64,000 nucleotides of DNA from Flagellimonas marinaquae (lineage in GTDB: Bacteria > Bacteroidota > Bacteroidia > Flavobacteriales > Flavobacteriaceae). The DNA lies in NCBI RefSeq assembly GCF_003992675.1, contig NZ_RZMZ01000002.1, positions 188,501 through 252,500 of the forward strand, written 5' to 3'. Below the pieces are notes generated by a model that ran no database searches, was not told where the DNA came from, and saw only the letters and a list, made by a program, of their open reading frames with translations. Each line of letters opens with the position of its first letter. The stretch's first letter is position 1. The translations under genes were made by a program, and so were the position numbers. Below are positions 1-7,670 of the stretch, piece by piece.

Positions 1-524
1 TTGAGTATTACCGGAAAAATCCAGCCCCCATTGTGGACCTCAGCATCAAAGACCCCATGAAGGTACTGAGCACGAACACCTACCAAAAAGGAGGCTGGGT
101 ATTGAACATGCTCCGCCATAGATTGGGTGATGGTGTTTTCTGGGAAGGCATCCGAATGTATTATGCCCTCTACCAAAATAGCAATGTGCTCACCGACGAT
201 TTTCGCACTGTTATGGAAGAGGTTTCAGACACGAATTTGGAAGCTTTTTTTGAGCAATGGTTATTTGTGAAGGGCCATCCGCAGCTCCAATGGAACTGGG
301 AGTACGGTAACGGAAACATTGACCTGAACATCATGCAAACCCAAGATCATCATGTATTTGAGTTTCCTTTGGAAATAGGAATCGTGAAAGATGGGAAGCT
401 GACGATAAAAACCATTGAGGTAACCCAAAGGAACCAAAACTTTTCCTTGGAAAGTAACGGACAGCCTGATGCGATCGTATTGGATCCCAACGAATGGACC
501 TTGTTTGAGGAGGTGAAAGGTTAA
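1..524 (+). CDS. M1 family metallopeptidase, C-terminal part (5' truncated by window)
   Basis: The open frame enters from the left edge in the frame of base 3 and ends at 524, so only about 173 C-terminal residues are seen. The motif YQKGGWVLNMLRHRLGD, followed by FWEGIRMYYALYQ and the EAFFEQWLF helix, is the pattern found after the zinc site in M1 aminopeptidases (aminopeptidase N/ERAP type). There Tyr-x-Lys-Gly lies in the catalytic-domain helix that carries the transition-state tyrosine. The rest is the small beta-rich C-terminal domain. The HExxH zinc motif and any signal peptide lie outside the window. By family it would be a zinc exopeptidase, probably exported. The family call is firm; substrate is unknown. 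Confidence 0.9.
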   Translation, partial: EYYRKNPAPIVDLSIKDPMKVLSTNTYQKGGWVLNMLRHRLGDGVFWEGIRMYYALYQNSNVLTDDFRTVMEEVSDTNLEAFFEQWLFVKGHPQLQWNWEYGNGNIDLNIMQTQDHHVFEFPLEIGIVKDGKLTIKTIEVTQRNQNFSLESNGQPDAIVLDPNEWTLFEEVKG

Positions 525-552
525 TAAGGTTTATAGAAAAAAAGTAAATCCT

Positions 553-560
553 TACCTTTG
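553..560 (+). promoter_or_regulatory. Candidate -7 box TACCTTTG of the DUF5916 gene
   Basis: TACCTTTG matches the Bacteroidota TAnnTTTG box exactly and lies 17 bp before the ATG at 577, just after the upstream stop codon. No clear -33 TTG is visible. Confidence 0.5.
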
Positions 561-576
561 CGGCACTAAACAAACA

Positions 577-2766
577 ATGAACAACCTCCGCCTAACCTCC
601 CCCGTTTTCATAGCGCTTGCTATGCTTTTTTGTGCGCTCGGTGTTGCACAAAAGAAGAATGCCGACTATAAAATCCATCTGTACCAAACGGACGAAACCA
701 TTACTATTGACGGTATTGGCGATGAAACCACGTGGCAGGAAGCTGAGGCCGCCGAGGATTTTTTTATGGTGTTGCCGATGGACGATAGAAAGGCCACCCA
801 GCCTTCGGAGGTTAAAATGGCTTACGACAACCGACAACTCTACCTGTTAGCTACTTTTTATAAAACACCGGGAAACACCTACGTGGTGGAATCGCTTCGC
901 AGGGACTTCTCCTTTGGGGGCAACGATAATTTTTTGCTGTTCATGGACCCGTTCAACAATCAGACTACGGGTTTTAGTTTTGGAGCAAACGCCTATGGCG
1001 CACAGTGGGACGGCACCATGTCCAACGGGGGCAGTATCGACCTGAATTGGGACAGCAAATGGATTTCGGAAGTGCAAAGTTATGAAGACAAATGGGTAGT
1101 GGAAATGGCGATTCCCTTTAAATCCATACGCTACGAAAAAGATGTGACTGAATGGGGCGTCAACTTTTCTAGATTGGATCTGAGCACCAACGAAAAATCG
1201 AGCTGGACACCCATACCACGCCAGTTCCCCACAGCTTCATTAGCCTACACGGGCACCATGGTCTGGGACAATCCGCCGCCCAAACAAGGGCTCAACTACT
1301 CCATTATTCCCTATGTGCTGGGCACAACGGGCAATTCGACCATAGAAGATCTTACGTATGATAACGAGTTTAAGGTTGGGGGCGATATCAAATTAGGGCT
1401 AACGTCATCCTTAAACCTCGACTTGACCATCAACCCTGATTTTTCACAAGTGGAAGTGGACCGCCAAGTGGCCAACTTGACCCGTTTTGAGCTCTTTTTC
1501 CCAGAAAGACGGCAGTTTTTCCTTGAAAACGCCGACTTATTTGCCAGTTTTGGATATAGTGAAATCCGACCGTTCTTTTCGCGCAGGATTGGATTGGGCG
1601 TCCCCATTATCGCAGGGGCAAGGGTCAGTGGCAACCTAAACCGCAACTTGCGTTTGGGCGTTTTGAACATGCAAACAGATAAGTTGGAAGAAACAGGGCT
1701 CCCCAGTCAGAATTTTGCTGTGCTCTCCATGCAACAAAAGGTGTTCTCCCGCTCCAACATCGGGTTGTTGTTCGTCAATAAAGAATCGTTGGACTACAAT
1801 GCCCTGGCCGATAGCTTGAAAACGCAATACACCAAATTCAACCGAAATTTGGGTCTGGAATACAATCTGGCCTCGGCCGACAACAAATACAACGGAAAGG
1901 TGTTTATGTTGAAATCCTTTGGTCCCGATGCATCCTACAAGGGTATTGCCCAGGGCGCCCATTTGGAATATAGCAGCCGTAACTGGAACTGGCGGGTACA
2001 ACAGGAATATATTTCGGAAGATTTTACATCGGAAGTGGGTTTTGTACCCCGAAACAACTACCTCAAATTTGAAGGTTCCTTAGGATATCAATTTTTGCCG
2101 GCAAGCGACAAGATAGTGAGCCATGGTCCGCAATACAGGGGTTTCTACTTTTTCAATCCCAATATGAACGCTACGGATTATGTGTCCATTGTGGGCTACA
2201 GGGTCGACTTTATGGACCGTAGTTCCCTGAGCGCCGATGTTTTTAACGAATATGTGCGACTCTTGGCTCCCTTTGACCCCACCAATACGGGTCAAGAGCA
2301 GTTGGCCACGAATACTCGCCACCACTGGAACGGTGTTTACCTCCAATACAATTCACGCCCAAAAAGTTTGTTTACCTACAATTTGACAACAAGATTGGGC
2401 CGCTATTTTGCGAGTGGGTACCGCACCAACTTGAACGCCGAAATGGGGTATCGCTTTCAGCCCTACGTGAGTCTGGGGGCCAACATCAGCTATAACAACC
2501 TCGATTTACCGGCTCCTTGGTACACGACGGATTTTTGGTTGGTGGGCACGGAAGCGGACATCACCTTTACCAATAAATTGTTCTGGTCTACCCTAGTGCA
2601 GTACAATGAACAGAACAACAATTTTGGTGTCAACTCACGATTGCAATGGCGTTACGCGCCCGCTTCGGACCTCTTTTTGGTATTCAACACCAATGAACAG
2701 CTCTCTCCGCTCGAAGGGAATTTGTGGTCGTTGACGCTCAAGTTTACGTATTGGTTTAACCGATAA
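577..2766 (+). CDS. CBM9-like / DUF5916 outer-membrane protein
   Basis: 729 residues. A signal peptide covers about 1-24 (ending ALGVAQ). A CBM9-like beta-sandwich follows at about 35-215, including ITIDGIGDETTWQEA. The rest looks like an outer-membrane beta-barrel of the DUF5916 type. The family hallmark NPDFSQVEVDRQVANLTRFE leading into FFPERRQFF lies near 285-315. The protein ends in an aromatic-rich strand (FTYWFNR), as outer-membrane barrels do. Such proteins are common next to peptidases in Flavobacteriia; their substrate is not established. The preceding gene is a peptidase on the same strand, but a TAnnTTTG box between them suggests separate transcription. Start ATG is followed directly by a normal signal sequence. 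Confidence 0.85.
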   Translation: MNNLRLTSPVFIALAMLFCALGVAQKKNADYKIHLYQTDETITIDGIGDETTWQEAEAAEDFFMVLPMDDRKATQPSEVKMAYDNRQLYLLATFYKTPGNTYVVESLRRDFSFGGNDNFLLFMDPFNNQTTGFSFGANAYGAQWDGTMSNGGSIDLNWDSKWISEVQSYEDKWVVEMAIPFKSIRYEKDVTEWGVNFSRLDLSTNEKSSWTPIPRQFPTASLAYTGTMVWDNPPPKQGLNYSIIPYVLGTTGNSTIEDLTYDNEFKVGGDIKLGLTSSLNLDLTINPDFSQVEVDRQVANLTRFELFFPERRQFFLENADLFASFGYSEIRPFFSRRIGLGVPIIAGARVSGNLNRNLRLGVLNMQTDKLEETGLPSQNFAVLSMQQKVFSRSNIGLLFVNKESLDYNALADSLKTQYTKFNRNLGLEYNLASADNKYNGKVFMLKSFGPDASYKGIAQGAHLEYSSRNWNWRVQQEYISEDFTSEVGFVPRNNYLKFEGSLGYQFLPASDKIVSHGPQYRGFYFFNPNMNATDYVSIVGYRVDFMDRSSLSADVFNEYVRLLAPFDPTNTGQEQLATNTRHHWNGVYLQYNSRPKSLFTYNLTTRLGRYFASGYRTNLNAEMGYRFQPYVSLGANISYNNLDLPAPWYTTDFWLVGTEADITFTNKLFWSTLVQYNEQNNNFGVNSRLQWRYAPASDLFLVFNTNEQLSPLEGNLWSLTLKFTYWFNR

Positions 2767-2769
2767 GAC

Positions 2770-2832
2770 CATCCGTTGACTGAAACCCCCCATCCGTCAA
2801 CTCAAAAGGGGCATCCGTCAATTGGGCATCTT
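2770..2832 (+). repeat. Three 21-bp direct repeats, locus 1
   Basis: Units start at 2770, 2791 and 2812, exactly 21 bp apart. The core is CATCCGT(T/C)(G/A)A(C/T)T; the middle unit begins CATCCGTCAACTCAAAAGG. A TAG-containing box (TAGACCTTC at 2850) starts 38 bp after the start of the last unit, and the next gene starts at 2887. The same three-unit arrangement recurs at 3325 and 3918. A 21-bp phase equals two helical turns, as for direct-repeat operators of LytTR-type regulators; the identity of the regulator is inference. Confidence 0.85.
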
Positions 2833-2886
2833 CGCCTAGCAACTTTTTTTAGACCTTCGGGATTCAATTGGTAATAGTTGAACCCT

Positions 2887-3312
2887 ATGTTGGACAAAAC
2901 ATCGGGTGCTCTGCACCTTGGCGAAGGCATCGAAATTGGGCCGCATATCGATTTTACGGCAACGGTAGAACTGCACTTGGGCAACAAGCCTGAGGTGATT
3001 GGGTTTGTGGATGCCGAAAATCAACAGGTGCACTTTAGAAATGTGAGGGTGGGACATTCCTTTTTCACCTTTCGGATGCGGTTTAGTTACAACCGGCTCT
3101 TGGTTTTGGAACTTTTGGTGAGTCCGCATCCCATCCCGATTGCGGGCGACTGGGATGACTGGAGCTTTGAAACCGAAATGAAACACTTGGAACAGTGCAA
3201 TGCTTGGTTACAGGAACAAGTAGGCAACGAGCGGGAGTTCGATTGGGGCTATATTTGGTCGGGCTACGATAGTTTGGGCGGTTATAGCAGTATTAAAATC
3301 AAGTATTATTAG
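2887..3312 (+). CDS. Hypothetical protein, first gene of the repeat-associated island
   Basis: About 141 residues; no family recognised. The frame opens with TTG at 2878 immediately after an in-frame TAG; ATG at 2887 (MLDKTSGALHLGEG) is the better start. The protein is soluble, without signal peptide or membrane segment. It is rich in Trp and acidic residues in its second half (GDWDDWSFETE, EFDWGYIWSGYDS) and looks like a small alpha/beta protein. GC content resembles the core genome, unlike the next two genes. It lies 54 bp downstream of the triple 21-bp repeat of locus 1 and is likely controlled by it. It could be an immunity or stress-type accessory protein, but nothing in the sequence proves a role. 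Confidence 0.6.
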   Translation: MLDKTSGALHLGEGIEIGPHIDFTATVELHLGNKPEVIGFVDAENQQVHFRNVRVGHSFFTFRMRFSYNRLLVLELLVSPHPIPIAGDWDDWSFETEMKHLEQCNAWLQEQVGNEREFDWGYIWSGYDSLGGYSSIKIKYY

Positions 3313-3323
3313 TAGTGAAAAAC

Positions 3324-3418
3324 GCATCCGTCAATTCAAATGGGGCATTGATCAACTCAGAAGGGGCATTCGTCAATTGGTGTGAAATTTCTACCATAAA
3401 AAAACTAGCTTCACTTAT
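3324..3418 (+). repeat. 95-bp direct repeat, copy A
   Basis: It matches 3917-4011 without gaps. Apart from a divergent stretch in the first repeat unit there are only a few substitutions. The element contains the three 21-bp units plus a shared tail (GTGTGAAATTTCTA, then CATAAAAAAACTAGCTTCAC). The tail holds a candidate promoter box TAGCTTCAC at 3406, 39 bp after the start of the third unit. Confidence 0.9.
3325..3387 (+). repeat. Three 21-bp direct repeats, locus 2
   Basis: Units start at 3325, 3346 and 3367, exactly 21 bp apart: CATCCGTCAATTCAAATGG, CATTGATCAACTCAGAAGG and CATTCGTCAATTGGTG. Same core and spacing as loci 1 and 3. Confidence 0.85.
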
Positions 3419-3421
3419 TAC

Positions 3422-3454
3422 ATGGAAGATATCGTTGAAACTATGTTTAAATAG
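3422..3454 (+). other. Ten-codon ORF directly behind the locus 2 promoter box
   Basis: ATG at 3422 reads MEDIVETMFK and stops at TAG 3452-3454. It begins 16 bp after the TAGCTTCAC box, so it would be the first translated frame of that transcript. It may be a leader peptide, or the stub of a gene lost from this cassette. Too short to judge coding potential. Confidence 0.25.
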
Positions 3455-3506
3455 ACGTTGTGCACCATTTTGGCCAATTAAAAACACGTCAAAAAATAAT
3501 TAAATA

Positions 3507-3800
3507 TTGAATAAAAAAACTGAACGATTTGAAAAAAGAAGTGAAAAGATTGGAACTTTTTGTGCTGTATTTTGCCTTGTTTGGCTAATTGACAATACTA
3601 CACCCCTAATAAGTTCTCCTTTTTCCTATAGTAGAATATTACAGAGTGAATGGCTTAAAAATATTGAGATATTATTAGCTCTTACTGGAATCATATTTGG
3701 CATGGAATTGCGATACGGAAAAATTAAGCCCTTGATAGGATTTCTAATATTCGCGATTATTTTGATAACCGGAATTGTATTAAGATTAATTTATTTCTAG
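3507..3800 (+). CDS. Small multi-pass membrane protein, AT-rich, function unknown
   Basis: 97 residues; no family recognised. The only start before the first membrane helix is TTG at 3507, because an in-frame TAA lies at 3501; weak starts are common in this AT-rich stretch. The N terminus is charged (MNKKTERFEKRSEK). Three hydrophobic segments follow at about 16-27, 50-65 and 75-95, and the C terminus is basic/aromatic (RLIYF). Base composition is much more AT-rich than neighbouring core genes, which suggests transfer. The gene sits between the two copies of the 95-bp repeat, 88 bp after copy A. It could be an orphan membrane protein, or an immunity- or toxin-like protein; no evidence decides. 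Confidence 0.55.
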   Translation: MNKKTERFEKRSEKIGTFCAVFCLVWLIDNTTPLISSPFSYSRILQSEWLKNIEILLALTGIIFGMELRYGKIKPLIGFLIFAIILITGIVLRLIYF

Positions 3801-3820
3801 AAAAACGAAAGCACAACAAA

Positions 3821-3846
3821 GAACTGAATTAAAAACAAGTCCTTTT
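3821..3846 (+). repeat. Short 3' element, copy A
   Basis: GAACTGAATTAAAAACAAG plus the following bases match 4638-4664 (GAACCGAGTTAAAAAACAAG) with a one-base gap and a few substitutions. Each copy lies about 20 bp behind the stop codon of an AT-rich gene, so both 5' and 3' flanks of these two genes are shared. Confidence 0.55.
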
Positions 3847-3916
3847 CCATAAATACACCTCCCAAAAGCACTCCATCTTCGAGCACATTTCGCTCTATTT
3901 TCAACCCCTGTTTTTT

Positions 3917-4011
3917 GCATCCGTTGATCCGAACAGGGCATTGATCAACCCAGAAGGGGCATTCGTCAATCGGTGTGAAATTTCTATCATAAAAAAACTA
4001 GCTTCACTTAT
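3917..4011 (+). repeat. 95-bp direct repeat, copy B
   Basis: Ungapped partner of 3324-3418, 593 bp downstream. It includes the same tail and TAGCTTCAC box (3999), again 39 bp after the start of the third 21-bp unit. It lies 37 bp before the ATG of the next gene. Confidence 0.9.
3918..3980 (+). repeat. Three 21-bp direct repeats, locus 3
   Basis: Units start at 3918, 3939 and 3960: CATCCGTTGATCCGAACAG, CATTGATCAACCCAGAAGG and CATTCGTCAATCGGTG. Period is exactly 21 bp, as in loci 1 and 2. Confidence 0.85.
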
Positions 4012-4048
4012 CGTGCACTAAAAATTGTTGTGAGTAAATAGAAATTTT

Positions 4049-4618
4049 ATGAAACAAAAAGTAATCTTAACCCTATTCCTTTTATTAATGACATTTATAC
4101 AAGCTCAAAAGAATTATGGAACTCTGATTTTCAATGATGGGAGAAAACTAAATGGGTTAATAAAAATTAAAGGAAATGATATCATTTTCAAAAAATCAGA
4201 AAAATCTGAAAGAGAAAATTATAATTACGAAAATATTTCAGCCCTTACATTTTTAGATAAAGAAAATACAACTCAACGATTTGAATATATAAAATTAGAC
4301 CACAAGAATATCCCCAAATTATGTTATGTTGAAATAAATGACTTTCTTAAGTTATATTCAAATGTTAGTTCTTCATTTATTATGAATGGAATGGGTGGAA
4401 ATCTTAGAAGTACTTCAACTTTTCATATAAAAAGAGAAAATGAAGAGTTTGCAACCTATTATGTTGCTTTTGGATATATACCGAAAAATAGCTTTAAAAG
4501 CGTAGTATTGGAGTACTTTAAAGATTGTCAACACTTAATTAACAAACTTGAAAAGAAGGAATTTAAAAAGAAACATTATTTTGAGATAATAGAATACTAC
4601 AATAATAATTGCAGATAA
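4049..4618 (+). CDS. Exported hypothetical protein, AT-rich
   Basis: 189 residues; no family named. A clear signal peptide covers 1-19 (VILTLFLLLMTFIQAQ, cleavage before KNYG). The mature part starts with a beta-rich section (YGTLIFNDGRKLNGLIKIKGNDIIFKK) like the small-beta-barrel start of several flavobacterial secreted proteins. It ends in a lysine-rich helical tail with cysteines near 154 and 188. Composition is strongly AT-rich with A-ending codons, unlike the core genes at 2766 and 4738, which suggests a horizontally acquired gene. It follows copy B of the 95-bp element and is followed by the 3' element, so it appears to be a separate cassette with its own promoter. Likely periplasmic or surface-exposed. 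Confidence 0.7.
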   Translation: MKQKVILTLFLLLMTFIQAQKNYGTLIFNDGRKLNGLIKIKGNDIIFKKSEKSERENYNYENISALTFLDKENTTQRFEYIKLDHKNIPKLCYVEINDFLKLYSNVSSSFIMNGMGGNLRSTSTFHIKRENEEFATYYVAFGYIPKNSFKSVVLEYFKDCQHLINKLEKKEFKKKHYFEIIEYYNNNCR

Positions 4619-4637
4619 ATATTTGTTTTTAAAAATG

Positions 4638-4664
4638 GAACCGAGTTAAAAAACAAGCCCCTTT
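4638..4664 (+). repeat. Short 3' element, copy B
   Basis: Partner of 3821-3846; see that entry. It lies 20 bp after the stop codon at 4618. Confidence 0.5.
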
Positions 4665-4737
4665 AGACCAATTTCGATATGTTATCCTCTTAATAGCCAA
4701 ACACGAAAAGTGCAAGAATGCCCTTCCCTAAAACCTA

Positions 4738-5580
4738 CTATTTAATATTCCTTAAATTAATCACCTCCTGCTCAGTCAAGTAACGCCAATGGCCACGAGG
4801 TAAGTCCTTTTTGGTGAGTCCAGCGAAAACCACCCGGTCCAATTTGGTCACAGTGTAGCCCAAGTGTTCAAAAATGCGACGCACAATACGGTTGCGCCCA
4901 CTGTGTATTTCTACCCCCACTTCGCGCTTTGGTGCGCCTTGGATGTAACTTACACTATCCACGGTGATGGGCCCATCCTCTAGCTCCAAACCCGCTTCAA
5001 TTTTATGGAGGTCGGCCAAACTCAGGTTATTGTCCAAATGCACATGGTAAATTTTACGCACATTATGCTTGGGGTGTGTCAATTTTTTGGTAAGGTCACC
5101 ATCGTTGGTAAAGAGCAACAGGCCGGTCGTATTTCGGTCCAAACGGCCCACGGGCAACAAACGGTTGTTGGAGGCACTCGAAATGAGTTCCATTACCGTA
5201 CGGCGGCCCTTTTCATCGCTGGTAGTGGTGATAAAGTTCTTGGGCTTGTTCAGCAATATGTACTCTTTCTTTTCCAGACTAAGGCGTTTGCCATCAAAGC
5301 GCACATCGTCCGATCGCTTCACCTTATAGCCCATTTCGGTTACCGGTTTGCCATTTACCGTAACGTTACCTGCTGCAATATAGGTGTCCGCTTCCCTTCG
5401 GGAACAGATACCCGCGTTGGCAATGTACCGGTTCAATCGAATCTCGTCGGGATTGGATTTTTTCTGTGGTGTACTTGGACGTTGTTTGGGCGTAAAAGGT
5501 TTCCCCTGTGGTCTTTTGTTGTCCCCGCCCTTGTAGTTTTTCGAGGGCCTTTTGCCCCTGTTGCTGTCTGATTTCGCCAT
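4738..5580 (-). CDS. rluB: 23S rRNA pseudouridine synthase, RluB/RsuA family
   Basis: 280 residues. Residues 1-45 form a Lys/Arg/Pro-rich tail typical of the flavobacterial versions. An S4 RNA-binding domain follows at about 47-95 (IRLNRYIANAGICSRREAD). The RsuA-type catalytic domain then carries the signature GRLDRNTTGLLLFTNDG with the catalytic aspartate at about D148, plus HSGRNRIVRRIFEHLGY near the end. The enzyme isomerises a uridine in 23S rRNA to pseudouridine (position 2605 in E. coli RluB; the exact site here is inferred). The ATG is preceded by a good TAnnTTTG box at 5597-5604. The UbiA gene upstream on the same strand ends at 5675. Confidence 0.92.
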   Translation of the reverse strand: MAKSDSNRGKRPSKNYKGGDNKRPQGKPFTPKQRPSTPQKKSNPDEIRLNRYIANAGICSRREADTYIAAGNVTVNGKPVTEMGYKVKRSDDVRFDGKRLSLEKKEYILLNKPKNFITTTSDEKGRRTVMELISSASNNRLLPVGRLDRNTTGLLLFTNDGDLTKKLTHPKHNVRKIYHVHLDNNLSLADLHKIEAGLELEDGPITVDSVSYIQGAPKREVGVEIHSGRNRIVRRIFEHLGYTVTKLDRVVFAGLTKKDLPRGHWRYLTEQEVINLRNIK

Positions 5581-5596
5581 CAGTCGATATTTTTGG

Positions 5597-5604
5597 CAAA
5601 GGTA
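5597..5604 (-). promoter_or_regulatory. Candidate -7 box TACCTTTG of rluB
   Basis: On the minus strand TACCTTTG lies 16 bp before the rluB ATG. A TTG at 5622-5620 is 15 bp upstream of it, slightly short for the Bacteroidota -33/-7 pair. Confidence 0.5.
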
Positions 5605-5674
5605 GTCTTTTTACATCCCCAACGATGGATTATGGTTACAATTCTGAAACCTTTGGTATCAACCGGAAATCATG

Positions 5675-6580
5675 TTACAAAATTCGGTTCAGCACCACAT
5701 CTACATCAATCAACAAAATACTGAACACGCCCACCACAATAATCAACTTGATAATGTTGTGCAACCACACATAATGCTTCTTACCGTTAGCTTTCCACAG
5801 CAAGGCCAAAAATAGAATCAACAGCACTACACAGGCCGAAAAATAGAAGTACATATAGCCCACATCGAACGTATTGATCAAAAGCAGTGATGGTACCAAG
5901 GTCAGCACTATCAGAAAGGAGATAATGGATTTGGAAACCTTGGGCCCGTAGATAATGGGAATCGTCCTGTAATTCTGCGCCATGTCGCCCGCCATATTTT
6001 CGAGGTCCTTGATCATTTCCCGGGCCAAAATCAGTAAAAACAAGAAAAGGGCGTGCACAAAAATCACCGTTTGAAAGTTCTGATAGTACACAAAGACCAC
6101 AAAAAACGGGGCTATGGCCAAGGTAGAGGACACCAAATTGCCCACAAGAGGTATCCGTTTGAGCTTGTGCGAATAGATCCAAATCCCAAAAATATAGGCA
6201 GAAAAAAACAGTACCGCCTTGAAGGAGATGTAACTGGCCGCAAAAACAGCCATAAAGTTGAGTACAAAATAGGTGGATAGCTTAAACCGTTGGCTCACCA
6301 AGCGGTCCAACATACTTTTGGTGGGTTTATTGATCAGATCTTTTTCCGCATCGTAAAAATTATTGATGATGTACCCACTGGCAATGGTGAGGGCCGAAGC
6401 GGTAACGATAAGGAACAAATTTAGGTCGAGGACCACATCGCGCAACGGAATATCGGGCGCCAAAATGTAAATGGAAGCCAAGTATTGCGCCAAGGTAATG
6501 ACCAAGATGTTATAGCCACGAACCACGGAAAACAGACTCAACAGCTTAAAAAGCAGGAGTTTGTTTTTTCTACTAAGCAT
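5675..6580 (-). CDS. UbiA-type prenyltransferase (geranylgeranylglycerol-phosphate type)
   Basis: 301 residues with eight to nine hydrophobic helices. The first Asp motif is NNFYDAEKD (N74, D77, D81) and the second is REMIKDLENMAGD (D192, E194, D199); together these bind the Mg-prenyl diphosphate. The family joins a prenyl chain to an aromatic or glycerol-phosphate acceptor in the membrane. The flavobacterial homologues are usually named geranylgeranylglycerol-phosphate geranylgeranyltransferase, but the acceptor is not shown by the sequence. The gene begins 10 bp after the mevalonate kinase-like gene ends, which points to one operon making isoprenoid precursors and a prenylated product. The acceptor could instead be a quinone ring. 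Confidence 0.85.
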   Translation of the reverse strand: MLSRKNKLLLFKLLSLFSVVRGYNILVITLAQYLASIYILAPDIPLRDVVLDLNLFLIVTASALTIASGYIINNFYDAEKDLINKPTKSMLDRLVSQRFKLSTYFVLNFMAVFAASYISFKAVLFFSAYIFGIWIYSHKLKRIPLVGNLVSSTLAIAPFFVVFVYYQNFQTVIFVHALFLFLLILAREMIKDLENMAGDMAQNYRTIPIIYGPKVSKSIISFLIVLTLVPSLLLINTFDVGYMYFYFSACVVLLILFLALLWKANGKKHYVWLHNIIKLIIVVGVFSILLIDVDVVLNRIL

Positions 6581-6590
6581 GATGTTGCTT

Positions 6591-7529
6591 TTAGAAGTTG
6601 TACACTACTTCCAAAGTATGGCCTTCAAGGGCTTTTTTGGCCTTTTCCAGATCTTGGGTGAATCCCAAAATATAACCACCACCTCCAGAACCGCAAAGTT
6701 TGAGATAGTAATCGTTGGTTTCGATGCCCTTTTGCCAAAGTTGGTGGAACTTGGCGGGAATCATAGGTTTGAAGTTGTCGAATACCACGTGGGACAATTG
6801 CTTTAAGTTCCCGAACAACGATTTAATGTTGCCGTTCAAGAAATCCTCCACACAGGCATCGGTATGTTTGATAAACTGGTTTTTGATCATATTACGGAAA
6901 CCTTCCTGCTTCATGTTTTCCATAAAGAGTTGCACCATGGGTGCGGTTTCGCCTGTCATGCCGCTATCCAACAAGAAAACAGCCCCTTTTCCCTTGGTGT
7001 TTTGCGAAGGGATACTGGTGGATTCGATATTATCCTTGGAATTAATTAGGATAGGCAGGCTCAAGTAACTGTTCAAAGGGTCCAAGCCAGAGGATTTGCC
7101 GTGAAAGAAAGATTCCATCTTCCCGAAAATCTTCTTTAGCTGAAGCAATTTTTCACGGGTCAAGTTTTCCAGGACGGTGATTTTGTCCAAGGCGTAGCGG
7201 TCGTAAATGGCAGCGACCAATGCCCCGCTACTTCCAATTCCGTAGCCTTGCGGAATGGAACTGTCAAAGTACATCCCTTCGGCCACATCCTTTTCCAGAG
7301 CTTCAATATCGAACGATACCAAACCTTCCTCTTTCATTTCGAGCACCTTTAGGTACTCCGCGTAGGCTTTCAAGCTCTTGTTCGATTCTTGGGCCATTTT
7401 GGAATCATTTCTGTCCCATTTCAATGCACCCTTAAAAAAATTATAGGGTATGGATAGCCCCTTGGAGTCTTTGATAATGCCGTACTCGCCGAACAATAAT
7501 ATTTTGGAATAAAATAATGGACCTTTCAT
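6591..7529 (-). CDS. Mevalonate kinase-like GHMP kinase
   Basis: 312 residues. The N terminus SKILLFGEYGI is the GHMP substrate-binding strand. The ATP loop is PQGYGIGSSGA at 93-103. The C-terminal GHMP motif is KLCGSGGGGYILGF near 282-295. The family phosphorylates mevalonate or phosphomevalonate with ATP. The operon position between the decarboxylase gene (upstream) and the prenyltransferase (downstream) supports a role in the mevalonate route to isopentenyl diphosphate. A candidate box TATCTTAG lies at 7546-7539 on the minus strand. Which of the two phosphorylation steps it performs cannot be told from sequence, and no second GHMP kinase is present in the window. Confidence 0.85.
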   Translation of the reverse strand: MKGPLFYSKILLFGEYGIIKDSKGLSIPYNFFKGALKWDRNDSKMAQESNKSLKAYAEYLKVLEMKEEGLVSFDIEALEKDVAEGMYFDSSIPQGYGIGSSGALVAAIYDRYALDKITVLENLTREKLLQLKKIFGKMESFFHGKSSGLDPLNSYLSLPILINSKDNIESTSIPSQNTKGKGAVFLLDSGMTGETAPMVQLFMENMKQEGFRNMIKNQFIKHTDACVEDFLNGNIKSLFGNLKQLSHVVFDNFKPMIPAKFHQLWQKGIETNDYYLKLCGSGGGGYILGFTQDLEKAKKALEGHTLEVVYNF

Positions 7530-7670
7530 ATGCTACTACTAAGATACAAACATTTTTTGTTTAATGTTTGATAAATATCGATAAACAAATCGATTTTATC
7601 CATAAAACCATGTTCCCGTAGGTCTAAAACCTTGGCAAATAACGTAAAAAAACGGCTTAGCTGTTCATTT

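Noticed and set aside
331-573. Antisense open frame over the aminopeptidase end
   Set aside because: It overlaps a clear M1 peptidase frame, and its product shows no domain or signal.
2770-3980. CRISPR array
   Set aside because: The 21-bp units are contiguous with no unique spacers, are imperfect, and occur as three groups of three; no cas genes are near.
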